From an uncultured Bdellovibrionales bacterium (GTDB taxonomy: Bacteria; Bdellovibrionota; Bdellovibrionia; Bdellovibrionales; JAMPXM01), in assembly GCA_937927435.1 (NCBI GenBank), contig CALBDW010000153.1, positions 1 to 15,250 on the forward strand: a stretch of DNA of 15,250 bases. Reading direction: 5' to 3'. Positions within the stretch are counted from its first letter, which is position 1. Each line of letters starts with the position of its first letter. Made by a program: the position numbers and the translations under genes. Positions 1 through 7,407 of the stretch are shown here, piece by piece. The notes under the pieces are model-generated. The model was not told where the DNA came from. It saw nothing but the letters and a program-made list of their open reading frames with translations, and ran no database searches.

Positions 1-60
1 GCCTGTGCCTGAAAGGGAAACGCGGGATCACCCACCATGAACCGACATGAACCCCTGTTA

Positions 61-111
61 AGTGCGGAGATCCAGTGCGGAGATCCGTGCGGAGATCCAG
101 TGCGGAGATCC
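61..111. repeat. Short tandem repeat, four copies of a 12-13 bp unit
   Basis: Four head-to-tail copies of AGTGCGGAGATCC lie at 61-73, 74-86, 87-98 and 99-111. The third copy lacks the leading A; the units are otherwise identical. Each contains a GATC, giving four GATC sites spaced 13, 12 and 13 bp. The array sits 12 bp beyond the 3' (CCA) end of the tRNA-fMet gene, inside its likely 3' trailer. No protein-coding role is supported. It may be a slippage-prone microsatellite or part of a tRNA trailer; its function is unknown. Confidence 0.85.
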
Positions 112-123
112 ATCCCCGAAAAC

Positions 124-200
<77 letters not shown>

Positions 201-216
201 CCGAATTGGTGCAGGA

Positions 217-245
217 AACCTACAAGGTATCTTCGACTTCGTCAA
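217..245 (-). promoter_or_regulatory. Probable promoter of the tRNA-fMet gene
   Basis: On the minus strand a TTGACG -35 element (245-240) is followed after 17 bp by TAGGTT (222-217), a weak match to a -10 box. The mature tRNA begins 16 bp further on, leaving a leader of about 9 nt, which is normal for a tRNA transcript. The -35 is 5/6 to consensus but the -10 only 3/6, so this is a positional as much as a sequence argument. Confidence 0.4.
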
Positions 246-469
246 CACTTATGCCGTAAAACTTTGAAGACTTTTAAAAAAAACGGACCTTTCGCTTATT
301 TCTTAGGCAAGTCAGCCCCACTTCCCCGCACCCTTACCATTAAAAAAACAGGCATCGGACTTCGTCCTTGGCCGAATAAGATGAAACAAGCTCTCTCCCT
401 GAATCTGGTTCTTGAACAAGCTCTTCTTGCTCGTCGGCATGTGTGTCGGCGGCAGAAAGGCGGGAATCC

Positions 470-1261
470 GTGGACTTGATCAAGACCTTTAAGCAGTTAA
501 AGAAGGAAGGAAAGAAAATCACCGTCGTCACTTCGTACGATTATTGGAGCGCCAAGATTCTCAATGAGACGAATGTGAGCGCCATTCTCGTCGGCGATTG
601 CGCTGCGATGGTAATGCACGGTAACCAGAACACAACGTTCGCCGACATCGAAGTCCTGGCTCTTCATGTTCGAGCCGTGGCGAGAGGCGCTCCCGATAAA
701 TTCATCATCGCCGCCATGCCCATCTTCTCTCTCAGCAAGGGCATCGACGAGGCGATTGATAACGTGAAACTTCTGATTCAATCGGGCGCCCAGGCGGTCA
801 AGATCGAAGGGGCGATTGGTAACGAAGCCGTTATTTCCGCGATCGTCTCGGCGGGGATTCCGGTCGTTGGCCACGTCGGTCTCATGCCGACCCGCCATTA
901 CCTGATCGGCGGTTTCAAATGCCAAGGCCGGGACGAAGAAGACGCCCGACAAATCATCGAGCAAGCGAAAAAGTTTGAAGAGCTAGGCGCTTTCGCCATC
1001 GTGCTCGAGGCGGTTCCCAAGCACCTAGGAGCGCGCGTGTGTGCCTCGGTTGAAATCCCGGTCATCGGGATCGGGGCAGGCATCGACTGCGATGGCCAAG
1101 CGATGGTTCTTCAAGACATGCTCGGATTGCTGGTCGGCTTCAAGCCGAAGTTCGTCCGCCGTTATCTCGACGGAGCGAAACTCATCCAGGAGGCCATCAA
1201 CCACTTCGTCACGGACGTTCAGAACCAGGAGTATCCGTCCGAGATCGAATGCTACAACTGA
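470..1261 (+). CDS. panB: PanB-like 3-methyl-2-oxobutanoate hydroxymethyltransferase
   Basis: Family enzymes add a hydroxymethyl group from methylenetetrahydrofolate to 2-ketoisovalerate, giving ketopantoate, the first step of pantothenate/CoA synthesis in the cytoplasm. The 263-aa product shows the TIM-barrel signatures in order: TSYD (21-24), VGD (41-43), VKIEG (110-114), GHVGLMP (134-140), GGFKCQGRDE (147-156), VLEAVP (178-183) and IGIGAG..DGQ (199-210). By eye alignment with E. coli PanB it keeps the counterparts of D45 (D43), K112 (K111), E114 (E113) and E181 (E180), but the position of the Mg ligand D84 is Ala82 (AAMPIF instead of ADLPFM). It also has C for S after VGD. GTG 470 is preferred because AAAGG lies 9 bp upstream and it gives a standard N-terminus; GTG 443 is the alternative. 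panC and panD are not adjacent. It could be true PanB or a diverged paralogue. Confidence 0.85.
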   Translation: MDLIKTFKQLKKEGKKITVVTSYDYWSAKILNETNVSAILVGDCAAMVMHGNQNTTFADIEVLALHVRAVARGAPDKFIIAAMPIFSLSKGIDEAIDNVKLLIQSGAQAVKIEGAIGNEAVISAIVSAGIPVVGHVGLMPTRHYLIGGFKCQGRDEEDARQIIEQAKKFEELGAFAIVLEAVPKHLGARVCASVEIPVIGIGAGIDCDGQAMVLQDMLGLLVGFKPKFVRRYLDGAKLIQEAINHFVTDVQNQEYPSEIECYN

Positions 1262-1275
1262 ATTTGCGAAAGACC

Positions 1276-1309
1276 GCCGTCGTCATCACGCCACTGTGAT
1301 GACGACGGC
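1276..1309. terminator. Perfect 14-bp dyad between convergent genes, likely bidirectional terminator
   Basis: GCCGTCGTCATCAC (1276-1289) and its exact reverse complement GTGATGACGACGGC (1296-1309) enclose a 6-nt loop. It lies 14 bp after the panB stop and 13 bp before the stop of the minus-strand gene, the expected place for a shared terminator. There is no T-run on the plus side. For minus-strand transcripts the hairpin is followed by GGTCTTTCGCAAATT, also not a strong U-tract, so Rho-independent action is plausible but not certain. Confidence 0.65.
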
Positions 1310-1322
1310 AGCCGCTTGCGAC

Positions 1323-2621
1323 CTAAACCGACAAACCGGTTTTCACCTGCACTCTTTCTTCTTTCTCGGTTCCGAAAGAAACCATCCGATCGACAAACTT
1401 CATCGACGGCGCCTTTTCGTCATGAAAGACTTGGACCGGCCCGAGAATTTTCGAAACGGTCCTTACGAACCTCTTGTGATCGAGGTCCTCAACGAAATGA
1501 ACTCCTTTGACCTCACCGAGCTGCTCAAGCCCCGCGATAACTCCGGCTGCCACCTGCAGCTCCGTCGCGTTCGTTCCGTAGGCGAGCCCTTTTGAAACAT
1601 CCGTTTTAAATCCCATCCAGAACTCGCCGTAACGGCGGCTATTGAGCAAGACACCGATGCAATCCTCACCTTTGAGACCCGATGTCCACGGCGGACAAAG
1701 ACGCCGGTAATTCAGGTTCAGGACCTCCTCCATATCCGAATACGTTTCGAGAGCGCTCATTGTGGCCGGTGGTACACGATAAATGAAGGCCACCTCGACA
1801 TCCGGAATTTTTCTCGCCAACGTCTTCGTCTCTTCGTGCGGGACCACCATCCCTTCAATGAAACGATCGCCGCAACGAACACGATAAAAGCGATCAACCG
1901 GACGATGGCTCAAGCGAATCGCCTTCGTATTCAACGCGTAGTAGGCGTACGGCTCGTAGAGTTCCTCGATACAATGCGTGGGACTCCACGTGATGGGGAA
2001 ATCACCGGCGGAGAACTTCACGCCCGGGGCATCCGTCGTATCTTCTTCCGTAATGATGAGCGAGTTGAGTTCCAAAGCCGCTGGCGTCGGATCGACACCG
2101 ACTTTGTCTGCGAAGCGCTCGATCGCCTCAAGGGCCAAAGCGTTCACGATACCGGGATTGGCACCGCTGCCGACTAAATAGCTTTTCTTTACAATATTCG
2201 GCTTCGTCGGCGGCAAAAGCCGCCCGATCGCCTTATCCGTCGGAACCGGAGCGCTGCCCGGCCATTCTTCGATACTCGTGCAAAGAAAATCAGCGCCCCA
2301 TTCGTCGCACGCATGCGCGCACTCAACCGTGTCGATCGACGAGAGATCAATCACATGAGTGATTTCGTGTTCTTTCAGTAATCTGACGAAAACGTCGATA
2401 TTGTTCACCGATATCGGCGGAAGGTAAATCCCATCAAAAGAGACCAAGTCCTCGGGAGCCTCAGCTTTGTCGACCAAAACGAATTTCGAGAATTTCGCCT
2501 TCAATCTCCGTCCGACTTCACTCTTGTTCAAAAGAGTTAAAAACGCGCGCCCAACGCCGCCGTGACAGCCGACGACAAGCGCATGTCCTGGTCTTTTGAA
2601 TGAGTTTTCCAATCTTTCCAC
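1323..2621 (-). CDS. Homospermidine synthase-like protein, saccharopine dehydrogenase superfamily
   Basis: The 432-aa protein begins with a Rossmann NAD(P) motif, GxxGxxG at 18-24 (GCHGGVG). Further family marks are TSIEEW (115-120, matching TVVEPW of bacterial homospermidine synthase), GANPGIV (153-159), TEEDT (191-195, matching AERDT), GVLLNSRRYGEFWMG (323-337), NATELQVAAGVIAG (351-364), EDLDHKRF (378-385) and LGPV (393-396). The C-terminal third matches Blastochloris-type homospermidine synthase as I recall it, better than lysine or carboxynorspermidine dehydrogenases. Such enzymes condense putrescine units, or spermidine with putrescine, using NAD+. It is about 45 residues shorter than the classical enzyme. 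Translation from GTG 2621 lacks a good ribosome site; TTG 2612, five bases after AGGTGG, is an alternative. No other polyamine gene is present, so the substrate is inferred. Confidence 0.75.
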   Translation of the reverse strand: MERLENSFKRPGHALVVGCHGGVGRAFLTLLNKSEVGRRLKAKFSKFVLVDKAEAPEDLVSFDGIYLPPISVNNIDVFVRLLKEHEITHVIDLSSIDTVECAHACDEWGADFLCTSIEEWPGSAPVPTDKAIGRLLPPTKPNIVKKSYLVGSGANPGIVNALALEAIERFADKVGVDPTPAALELNSLIITEEDTTDAPGVKFSAGDFPITWSPTHCIEELYEPYAYYALNTKAIRLSHRPVDRFYRVRCGDRFIEGMVVPHEETKTLARKIPDVEVAFIYRVPPATMSALETYSDMEEVLNLNYRRLCPPWTSGLKGEDCIGVLLNSRRYGEFWMGFKTDVSKGLAYGTNATELQVAAGVIAGLEQLGEVKGVHFVEDLDHKRFVRTVSKILGPVQVFHDEKAPSMKFVDRMVSFGTEKEERVQVKTGLSV

Positions 2622-2938
2622 CTCGCGAAAAAAGAGTTAACGTAGCCGCAGACACCTGCCGCAACTCTACCATGTCTTAACTGTTTGATTTGTAAGGTCT
2701 TAACAAATGGGCTTTGGGTCTCGGTTCGCTCATGAAAAGCGGAAAAAAAGACTGGGCCTTTCTTATACAATGAGACCAAGTGCCCGACGTACGAGATTTA
2801 TTTTACACAAAATCTAAAAATTCGCAATCCCACCAAACCTCTCAAGGACTCACTGAGTCATCTGTTCTATTAATCGGAGCTGCTTTTGACTCCGTTTGAG
2901 ACCCATCGTAGCAAATTCATTTGCAGAGGGAATCGCGA
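2622..2938. other. 317-bp divergent intergenic region (regulatory)
   Basis: This gap separates the minus-strand homospermidine-synthase-like gene from ogt on the plus strand, so it must carry both promoters. Towards ogt, TTGACT (2886-2891) is followed after 17 bp by TAGCAA (2909-2914), a weak sigma70-like pair ending 24 bp before the ATG. A 5-bp-arm dyad GACTC-ACT-GAGTC is at 2847-2859, about 27 bp upstream of that -35. On the minus strand, AT-rich stretches around 2762-2767 (TATAAG on minus) and 2800-2806 resemble -10 boxes but lack matched -35 elements. No ORF with a ribosome site and no RNA gene was recognised here. Confidence 0.4.
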
Positions 2939-3427
2939 ATGAACGCTCAAAGGACAATGAACTCGCCGGTCGGGCGATTAAAGCTTATCGCAAGCGAAAA
3001 AGGTCTCGCAGCGGTCCTTTGGGACAACGATCCTCGCCGCGTTCGCGTTCGTTGCGCGAGCGCCAACAAGGCGAATGAAACCCTACTCGAAGCTGAACGT
3101 CAGCTTCGCGAGTACTTCGACGGAAAGCGTACGAAATTTTCCTTACCACTCGATCTTCAGGGAACCGAATTCCAAACCAAGGTTTGGGAAAGCCTGCTCG
3201 GTATTCCATTCGGAAAAACTCTTTCCTATTCGGAGATCGCACGAAGAATCGGAAAACCGAAGGCTTCCCGTGCTGTGGGGGCGGCCGTTGGCCGCAATCC
3301 GATCGCCATCATTGTTCCCTGCCATCGGATCATCGGAGCTTCGGGCCAGCTCACTGGTTTTGCCGGAGGACTCGAGATCAAAGAGAAACTACTGAAACTC
3401 GAAGGCATCAGCCTTCATCGCGCATAA
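2939..3427 (+). CDS. ogt: Methylated-DNA--[protein]-cysteine S-methyltransferase
   Basis: This 162-aa suicide enzyme moves the alkyl group from O6-alkylguanine (and O4-alkylthymine) in DNA to its own cysteine, repairing alkylation damage in one step. The active-site motif PCHRII is at 127-132, with acceptor Cys128. The helix-turn-helix with the base-flipping arginine is KASRAVGAAVGRNP (108-121), with Arg111. The C-terminal GFAGGLEIKEKLL (140-152) is standard, and the N-terminus MNSPVGRLKL matches Ogt proteins. There is no Ada-type phosphotriester domain, so it is the stand-alone form, of normal length. ATG 2939 is chosen because AGAGGGA lies upstream at a suitable distance; TTG 2921 and ATG 2957 are less likely. 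It is a single gene, divergent from the upstream dehydrogenase, with a hairpin after its stop. Confidence 0.95.
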   Translation: MNAQRTMNSPVGRLKLIASEKGLAAVLWDNDPRRVRVRCASANKANETLLEAERQLREYFDGKRTKFSLPLDLQGTEFQTKVWESLLGIPFGKTLSYSEIARRIGKPKASRAVGAAVGRNPIAIIVPCHRIIGASGQLTGFAGGLEIKEKLLKLEGISLHRA

Positions 3428-3433
3428 AAGAAG

Positions 3434-3465
3434 GCCGCTCGACCGGACAAAAACAGACGAGCGGC
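3434..3465. terminator. Candidate terminator hairpin between ogt and a convergent gene
   Basis: GCCGCTCG (3434-3441) pairs with CGAGCGGC (3458-3465), an 8-bp GC-rich stem with a 16-nt loop. It begins 6 bp after the ogt stop and ends 18 bp before the stop of the minus-strand gene. The loop is long and no T-tract follows on either side, so termination strength is uncertain. Confidence 0.5.
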
Positions 3466-3483
3466 GCTGTCACGAGGACGACC

Positions 3484-4011
3484 TTAGCGGCCGTGCATTT
3501 TCAATTCGCAAAAACCTTGTTGCCAATATCCCCAGAAAAAGACGAGATAAACAGATTTCGTCTGCGGATCCTGGCTCATCCAGTACTTCCAAATCGAGTT
3601 GGCGCCGTCGTGGCTCAGATCGACGAACGAGTAATTTGCGAATTCAGCGACCGGATATCGGAACGTGTTCCCTATACGATTTCTCGCGTCTTCAATCGTC
3701 CAATCCGCCCACGGGTTTTGCGGAGAGAAAAACCGGAAGATACCGTTAAAGAAAATCTGCGAGTCACGCGTCTCAAGCAGCACCAGTCCGTAATGAGTCG
3801 TATTCGGGTCGTAATTCGGCGAGTGATAGTAGCACTCCCCGCTGTATACAGCCGGCAAGTCCTCGCGTTCGACATGAGTGCCCGCGTAGAGCCCGTTCTC
3901 GATCGCCACCATTTTTTCAGTGCAGCGTACGGCTCCGCAGACGGCCGGTAACGGTTCCGCGGCGGCGAACTGAAAAGCAAAAAAGAAAAGAATAAAACTG
4001 AAAAAGCGCAT
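3484..4011 (-). CDS. Small secreted protein of unknown function
   Basis: The product has 175 residues and begins with a clear Sec signal peptide: MR, a run of hydrophobic residues rich in Phe (3-14), then FAAAE with a probable signal peptidase I cut after AAA at about residue 18. The mature part is about 157 aa, rich in Trp, Tyr and Phe, with four cysteines (two close together, PAVCGAVRC, then one in GEC and one in GFC near the end). This would suit two disulfides in the periplasm. I recognise no domain. ATG 4011 is preferred to TTG 4026 because it gives the intact signal peptide and has GAGGGGG a few bases upstream. A 5-bp hairpin with tetraloop (4033-4046) lies in its leader. It follows the DUF457 gene on the same strand by 96 bp; a link is possible but not shown. 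Confidence 0.75.
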   Translation of the reverse strand: MRFFSFILFFFAFQFAAAEPLPAVCGAVRCTEKMVAIENGLYAGTHVEREDLPAVYSGECYYHSPNYDPNTTHYGLVLLETRDSQIFFNGIFRFFSPQNPWADWTIEDARNRIGNTFRYPVAEFANYSFVDLSHDGANSIWKYWMSQDPQTKSVYLVFFWGYWQQGFCELKMHGR

Positions 4012-4107
4012 CGTACCCCCTCTCAACGATACGGGGAACCATCCCCCTCGCGACCCTCATATCAGCTAGGGGCAGCAGCGCCAAGAATATAAACTGGTCG
4101 TGTCGAT

Positions 4108-5151
4108 TTAATTTGGAGCTTCGACAATCGCCTCAGGAGGGGTACGAGTTTCGCGGCCCAGCAACATACTGATGAAACGTTCCAAGGCTTCCGCCGTGAT
4201 TTGGCGGAAGGTCTCGAATTTCACGTGAGAATCCGGCTGCCCTGGGTTGATCACAATACCCCACATCGGCCTGATCTCATGGGGCAGCATGGCATATCGC
4301 ACGTCTCCGATCGCATTTGTATGGCCTGGTATCCGGCCGATGTACCCATCAGAAAACCAACTAAAACGATCGATATCGATTCTTTGACGCGAATCTGGGG
4401 GAAGCATCGGGAAATCCCTCTCGGGGACCACCTTTTCGACCGAGTCTCCTTCGTAAATACGCGGCTCACCAAAAAATGGGACCCGCAAAGCGTCAGCGTA
4501 GAAACGCCCGTTTTCGCTTTCGTAGATCGACCGCCAAACCAAGAGATTGCCGATAGTCGGTTTAACGGTTTTCCGGAGAGCGACATGCTGACGGCTTTGC
4601 ATCAAATGCTCTTGGATCGCTGAGGCTTTGTCACGTTGATAAACTCCGAGGAGTAGGTACCCAATAAAGAAAAGAAAGCCCACGCGGGCCCAATTCGCCG
4701 ATTTCCAGTAGGCCGCGGCGACCACGGCAAAAAGCAACGCCAACGTCGGTAATGGATCGACGATCGCAATATTGTCCCATGCCACGCGTAAGTTTGAAAA
4801 AGGCCAATATAGCTGCGTTCCATAACTTGTACAGGCGTCAAGAAGCCCGTGTGTGGCATACCCCAGCGTCGCAAACGCATAAAGGCGTCCGAACGACAGC
4901 GCGTTCCGCATAAACGGATAGAGCGCCAGGGCGACGATGAGTCCGCCGACGGGGATGAAAATCAACGAGTGCGTAAACTGACGGTGAAATTCGAGAAAGA
5001 GCAACGGGTCCGTGCTCGAACGGATGAAAACATCGAGATCAGGCGCCATTCCTCCGGCGGCGCCGGCGAGAAGGGCCCATCTTTGATCTTTCGCACGACT
5101 CAAACTTTGCGGAAGTGCCGCACCGACAACAGCCTGACTGACGGGATCCAT
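4108..5151 (-). CDS. YdjM/DUF457-family membrane-bound metal-dependent hydrolase
   Basis: The 347-aa protein opens with MDPVSQAVVGAA and has the conserved acidic and histidine set of the DUF457 (PF04307) family: APDLD (36-40), FHRQFTHSL (55-63) and ATHGLLDACTSYGTQLYWPFS (100-120), with His56, His61, His102 and Asp106 as probable metal ligands. Hydrophobic segments at about 64-80, 92-107, 133-150 and 157-172 place the N-terminal half in the inner membrane. The C-terminal half (about 175-347) is soluble, with many aromatic residues. E. coli YdjM is in this family and is LexA-controlled; I saw no convincing LexA box here. The substrate is unknown for the family. The gene is divergent from the MFS pump across about 145 bp. 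ATG 5149-5151 is the only sensible start, although its ribosome site is weak. Confidence 0.8.
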   Translation of the reverse strand: MDPVSQAVVGAALPQSLSRAKDQRWALLAGAAGGMAPDLDVFIRSSTDPLLFLEFHRQFTHSLIFIPVGGLIVALALYPFMRNALSFGRLYAFATLGYATHGLLDACTSYGTQLYWPFSNLRVAWDNIAIVDPLPTLALLFAVVAAAYWKSANWARVGFLFFIGYLLLGVYQRDKASAIQEHLMQSRQHVALRKTVKPTIGNLLVWRSIYESENGRFYADALRVPFFGEPRIYEGDSVEKVVPERDFPMLPPDSRQRIDIDRFSWFSDGYIGRIPGHTNAIGDVRYAMLPHEIRPMWGIVINPGQPDSHVKFETFRQITAEALERFISMLLGRETRTPPEAIVEAPN

Positions 5152-5296
5152 AACCCAATCGTAAGGGTCCCCGCCGCCTGAGGCAAGAAGCCGCTTCCTG
5201 GTACTTTAAATCATCTTCGACTTTTCGCTCCTCTTGCTTTAACCTCCCTCCCATCCCAATTTTAAGCCGCGATAAGTGCGGAGAAGGTTGGTTCGC

Positions 5297-6493
5297 TTGG
5301 ACCGCAAGACTCTTAATCAGGCCTTCTTTTTTAAGATACTCGTTCTTGGAGCCCTGTCCGGGATCGGGCCGCTCACAATCGACATGTATCTTCCAACCCT
5401 GCCCGAGATTTCGCGGCACTTCGCTGTTCCGCTTTCGACCGTAGAACTTTCGCTTGCCGCTTACTTCCTGGGACTTGCACTCGGACAATTGCTTTACGGC
5501 CCCTTCATCGACCGCTTTGGAAGAAAACAGCCGCTCTATTTCGGACTCGCACTCTATTTCGTCTCCTCGCTCGCTTGCCTCTTCGCGCCTTCGGTCACGG
5601 TTCTGATTCTCGCCCGCTTCACGCAGGCGATCGGCGGCTGCGCTTCCGTCGTCGTCCCACGTACGATTGTGCGCGACCTTTTTGAAGAACGTGAAGCCGC
5701 GCGCGTTTTTTCGCTCTTGATGTTGGTCACGGGGCTTGCGCCGATTCTCGCTCCTCTCCTCGGCGGATATCTTTCGCTCGCCTTCGGCTGGCGGGCGATC
5801 TTCCTCTGCCTTGTGATCGCAAGCGCTCTCTGCATCGGAGCGACCTATCTGGTTCTGCCGGAAACAAAAAAGCCCGCCGGGAATCCGGCGCACCAACCGG
5901 CTTTCCGCACCTACTGGAGCATTCTGCGCGACAAGCGTTTCCTCGGCCCCGCACTTGCCGGAAGCGTCGCTCAAGCCGGAATGTTCGCTTATATCACGGG
6001 GTCACCTTTTGTTTTCATCGAGCTTTTCGGAGTACGGCCGGACCGCTACGGATGGATTTTCGGAACGAACGCGTTGCTGCTCATCGCGATGTCGCAGTTG
6101 AACGTCAAGCTCCTTAAGCATTTTCCGCCGCAAAAAATCTTGAAGACGGTTTTCCCTCTTCTCGCTCTCGCCTCGATTCTTCTGCTCCTCGCGTCGGTTT
6201 TCAACCTGGGTTTGTTCGCCCATATCGTGCCGCTGGCTCTTTTTGTCGGGCTTTTGGGCGCGAGTTTTCCGAACACGACCGCGGCCGCTCTGGCTCACGA
6301 AGGGGCTCGAGCGGGCAGCGCTTCGGCTTTGCTGGGAACCATGCAATTTACGATCGCCGCCATCGCGGCGACGACACTCAGCGCTCTCCACGCAAGCTCG
6401 TCGCTTCCAATGGCGACCGTGATCGGCATTTGCGGCGTCGGCTCGTTCGTCATCTCCCGGTTCGTCTTTCAAGCGGCTTTGAGTCGGCCTTGA
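5297..6493 (+). CDS. Bcr/CflA-family MFS drug efflux transporter
   Basis: The protein, 398 aa from this start, has twelve predicted membrane helices and the family's opening LSGIGPLTIDMYLPTLPEI (20-38, Asp29 in helix 1). The MFS motif A is GPFIDRFGRKQP (68-79) in the first cytoplasmic loop. ARFTQAIGG..SVVVPRTIVRDLF and the LAPILAPLLGG motif C stretch follow. Bcr/CflA pumps are proton antiporters exporting bicyclomycin, chloramphenicol, sulfonamides or cysteine; the substrate here is not predictable. TTG 5297 is chosen because GGAGAAGG ends 9 bp upstream, while GTG 5276 has no ribosome site; the latter would add seven residues. The 3' end overlaps the convergent cheV by 25 bp, so the two transcripts are complementary there. 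Confidence 0.88.
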   Translation: MDRKTLNQAFFFKILVLGALSGIGPLTIDMYLPTLPEISRHFAVPLSTVELSLAAYFLGLALGQLLYGPFIDRFGRKQPLYFGLALYFVSSLACLFAPSVTVLILARFTQAIGGCASVVVPRTIVRDLFEEREAARVFSLLMLVTGLAPILAPLLGGYLSLAFGWRAIFLCLVIASALCIGATYLVLPETKKPAGNPAHQPAFRTYWSILRDKRFLGPALAGSVAQAGMFAYITGSPFVFIELFGVRPDRYGWIFGTNALLLIAMSQLNVKLLKHFPPQKILKTVFPLLALASILLLLASVFNLGLFAHIVPLALFVGLLGASFPNTTAAALAHEGARAGSASALLGTMQFTIAAIAATTLSALHASSSLPMATVIGICGVGSFVISRFVFQAALSRP

Positions 6494-7407
6494 GCTGAAA
6501 GACGTTCCAGAACGTCGGCGATCGCTTTTTCATCATACTTGATGATGTAGTCGCCGAGACCTTGCCGTTTGATATCGTTGATAAGACCTTCGTTTGAAAG
6601 GCTCGAGTTGAAAATGACCGGAATTTCTCTCGCCCGGTCGATCTTGCGCATTTCCTGAACGAAGCTGATACCGTTGCGGTTTGGCATTTCGATATCCGTG
6701 AAAATCAAATCGAATTGCTCCGGTTTTTCGCGCATCATCCGCAAAGCGATTTCGCCGTCTTCGGCGACGACCACTTCAAAGCCGAGCTTCTCGAATAATT
6801 GGGCCGCTTTTTTCTGGAAAAGACGGGAGTCTTCCGCCACCAACACGCGACGCCCTTTGAAATGAAGGCTCAGCTCGCCCGTGAGCTTCGATTTTTCGAC
6901 GATCCCGCCATTGAGCTCTGTGAGCACGTACTCGATATCCAGCATGTAGTATAGATCGTTCCCCTGCTTGATGAGGCCGTTGATAATGCCGGGTTTCCTT
7001 CCGCTCATCGAACTCGGAGCCGGGAGATACGAAATCGACTTCGGATCGAGAATCCTGCCGACCCAACCCGCCATGATACCGATCAGATGGCTTTGCACAT
7101 CGAGCACGATGATTCGATAGCCGCGCCAATCCCGGGCGCACGCCTCAACCGCTTCTTCCTTCGTCCACTTGCCGTCACCCAAGAGAAACTCGAGACTCAG
7201 GAGAGGAAGCGGCGTGCCCCTCAAGTCGTACATCGCCACGAAGGGATGATAAACCGGAGGAAGCGGGTTGTATTTTTCGACTTCGATCACCTCTTTGATT
7301 TTCTGCACGTTGAAAATGAACGGAAACTGCGTCCGCTTCTTCGGAATGTCGAACGGCAGAAAATATTCGAGGTTGAGAAACGCGTCGCCTTTCTTTACCG
7401 AGTTCAT
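6469..7407 (-). CDS. cheV: CheV: CheW-like coupling domain fused to a receiver domain
   Basis: The 312-aa protein has a CheW-like domain (about 25-175, with FVAMYDLRGTPLPLLSL at 56-72 corresponding to the receptor/CheA coupling surface). A complete response-regulator receiver (about 185-305) follows: acidic pair Glu192-Asp193, phospho-acceptor Asp238 in FTDIEMP, Ser268 at the switch position and Lys290 in IIKYD. CheV proteins link receptors to CheA and, when phosphorylated by CheA, adjust kinase output, an adaptation route independent of methylation. The start ATG 7407 overlaps the cheW stop by one base (TGATG), a coupled junction; an upstream in-frame start at 7521 would lie inside cheW and is not credible. 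It is the last gene of the operon. No methyltransferase or methylesterase is encoded here, so CheV may be the main adaptation element. Confidence 0.92.
   Translation of the reverse strand: MNSVKKGDAFLNLEYFLPFDIPKKRTQFPFIFNVQKIKEVIEVEKYNPLPPVYHPFVAMYDLRGTPLPLLSLEFLLGDGKWTKEEAVEACARDWRGYRIIVLDVQSHLIGIMAGWVGRILDPKSISYLPAPSSMSGRKPGIINGLIKQGNDLYYMLDIEYVLTELNGGIVEKSKLTGELSLHFKGRRVLVAEDSRLFQKKAAQLFEKLGFEVVVAEDGEIALRMMREKPEQFDLIFTDIEMPNRNGISFVQEMRKIDRAREIPVIFNSSLSNEGLINDIKRQGLGDYIIKYDEKAIADVLERLSAQGRLKAA

Noticed and set aside
385..424. Direct repeat AACAAGCTCT (385-394 and 415-424) upstream of panB
   Set aside because: Only 10 bp, with no promoter elements placed around it; too weak to call a regulator site.
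3184..3951. Plus-strand ORF of 255 codons over ogt and the secreted-protein gene
   Set aside because: It runs out of frame through conserved Ogt and antisense to a gene with signal peptide and ribosome site; no family resemblance.
4369..4380. Perfect 12-bp palindrome ATCGATATCGAT
   Set aside because: It lies within the DUF457 coding sequence, where it encodes a run of Ile-Asp codons; a chance palindrome is the simplest explanation.
5039..5974. Minus-strand ORF of 311 codons opposite the efflux pump
   Set aside because: It is very rich in Arg, Glu and Ser with no recognisable motif, and lies antisense to the conserved Bcr/CflA gene and across its promoter.
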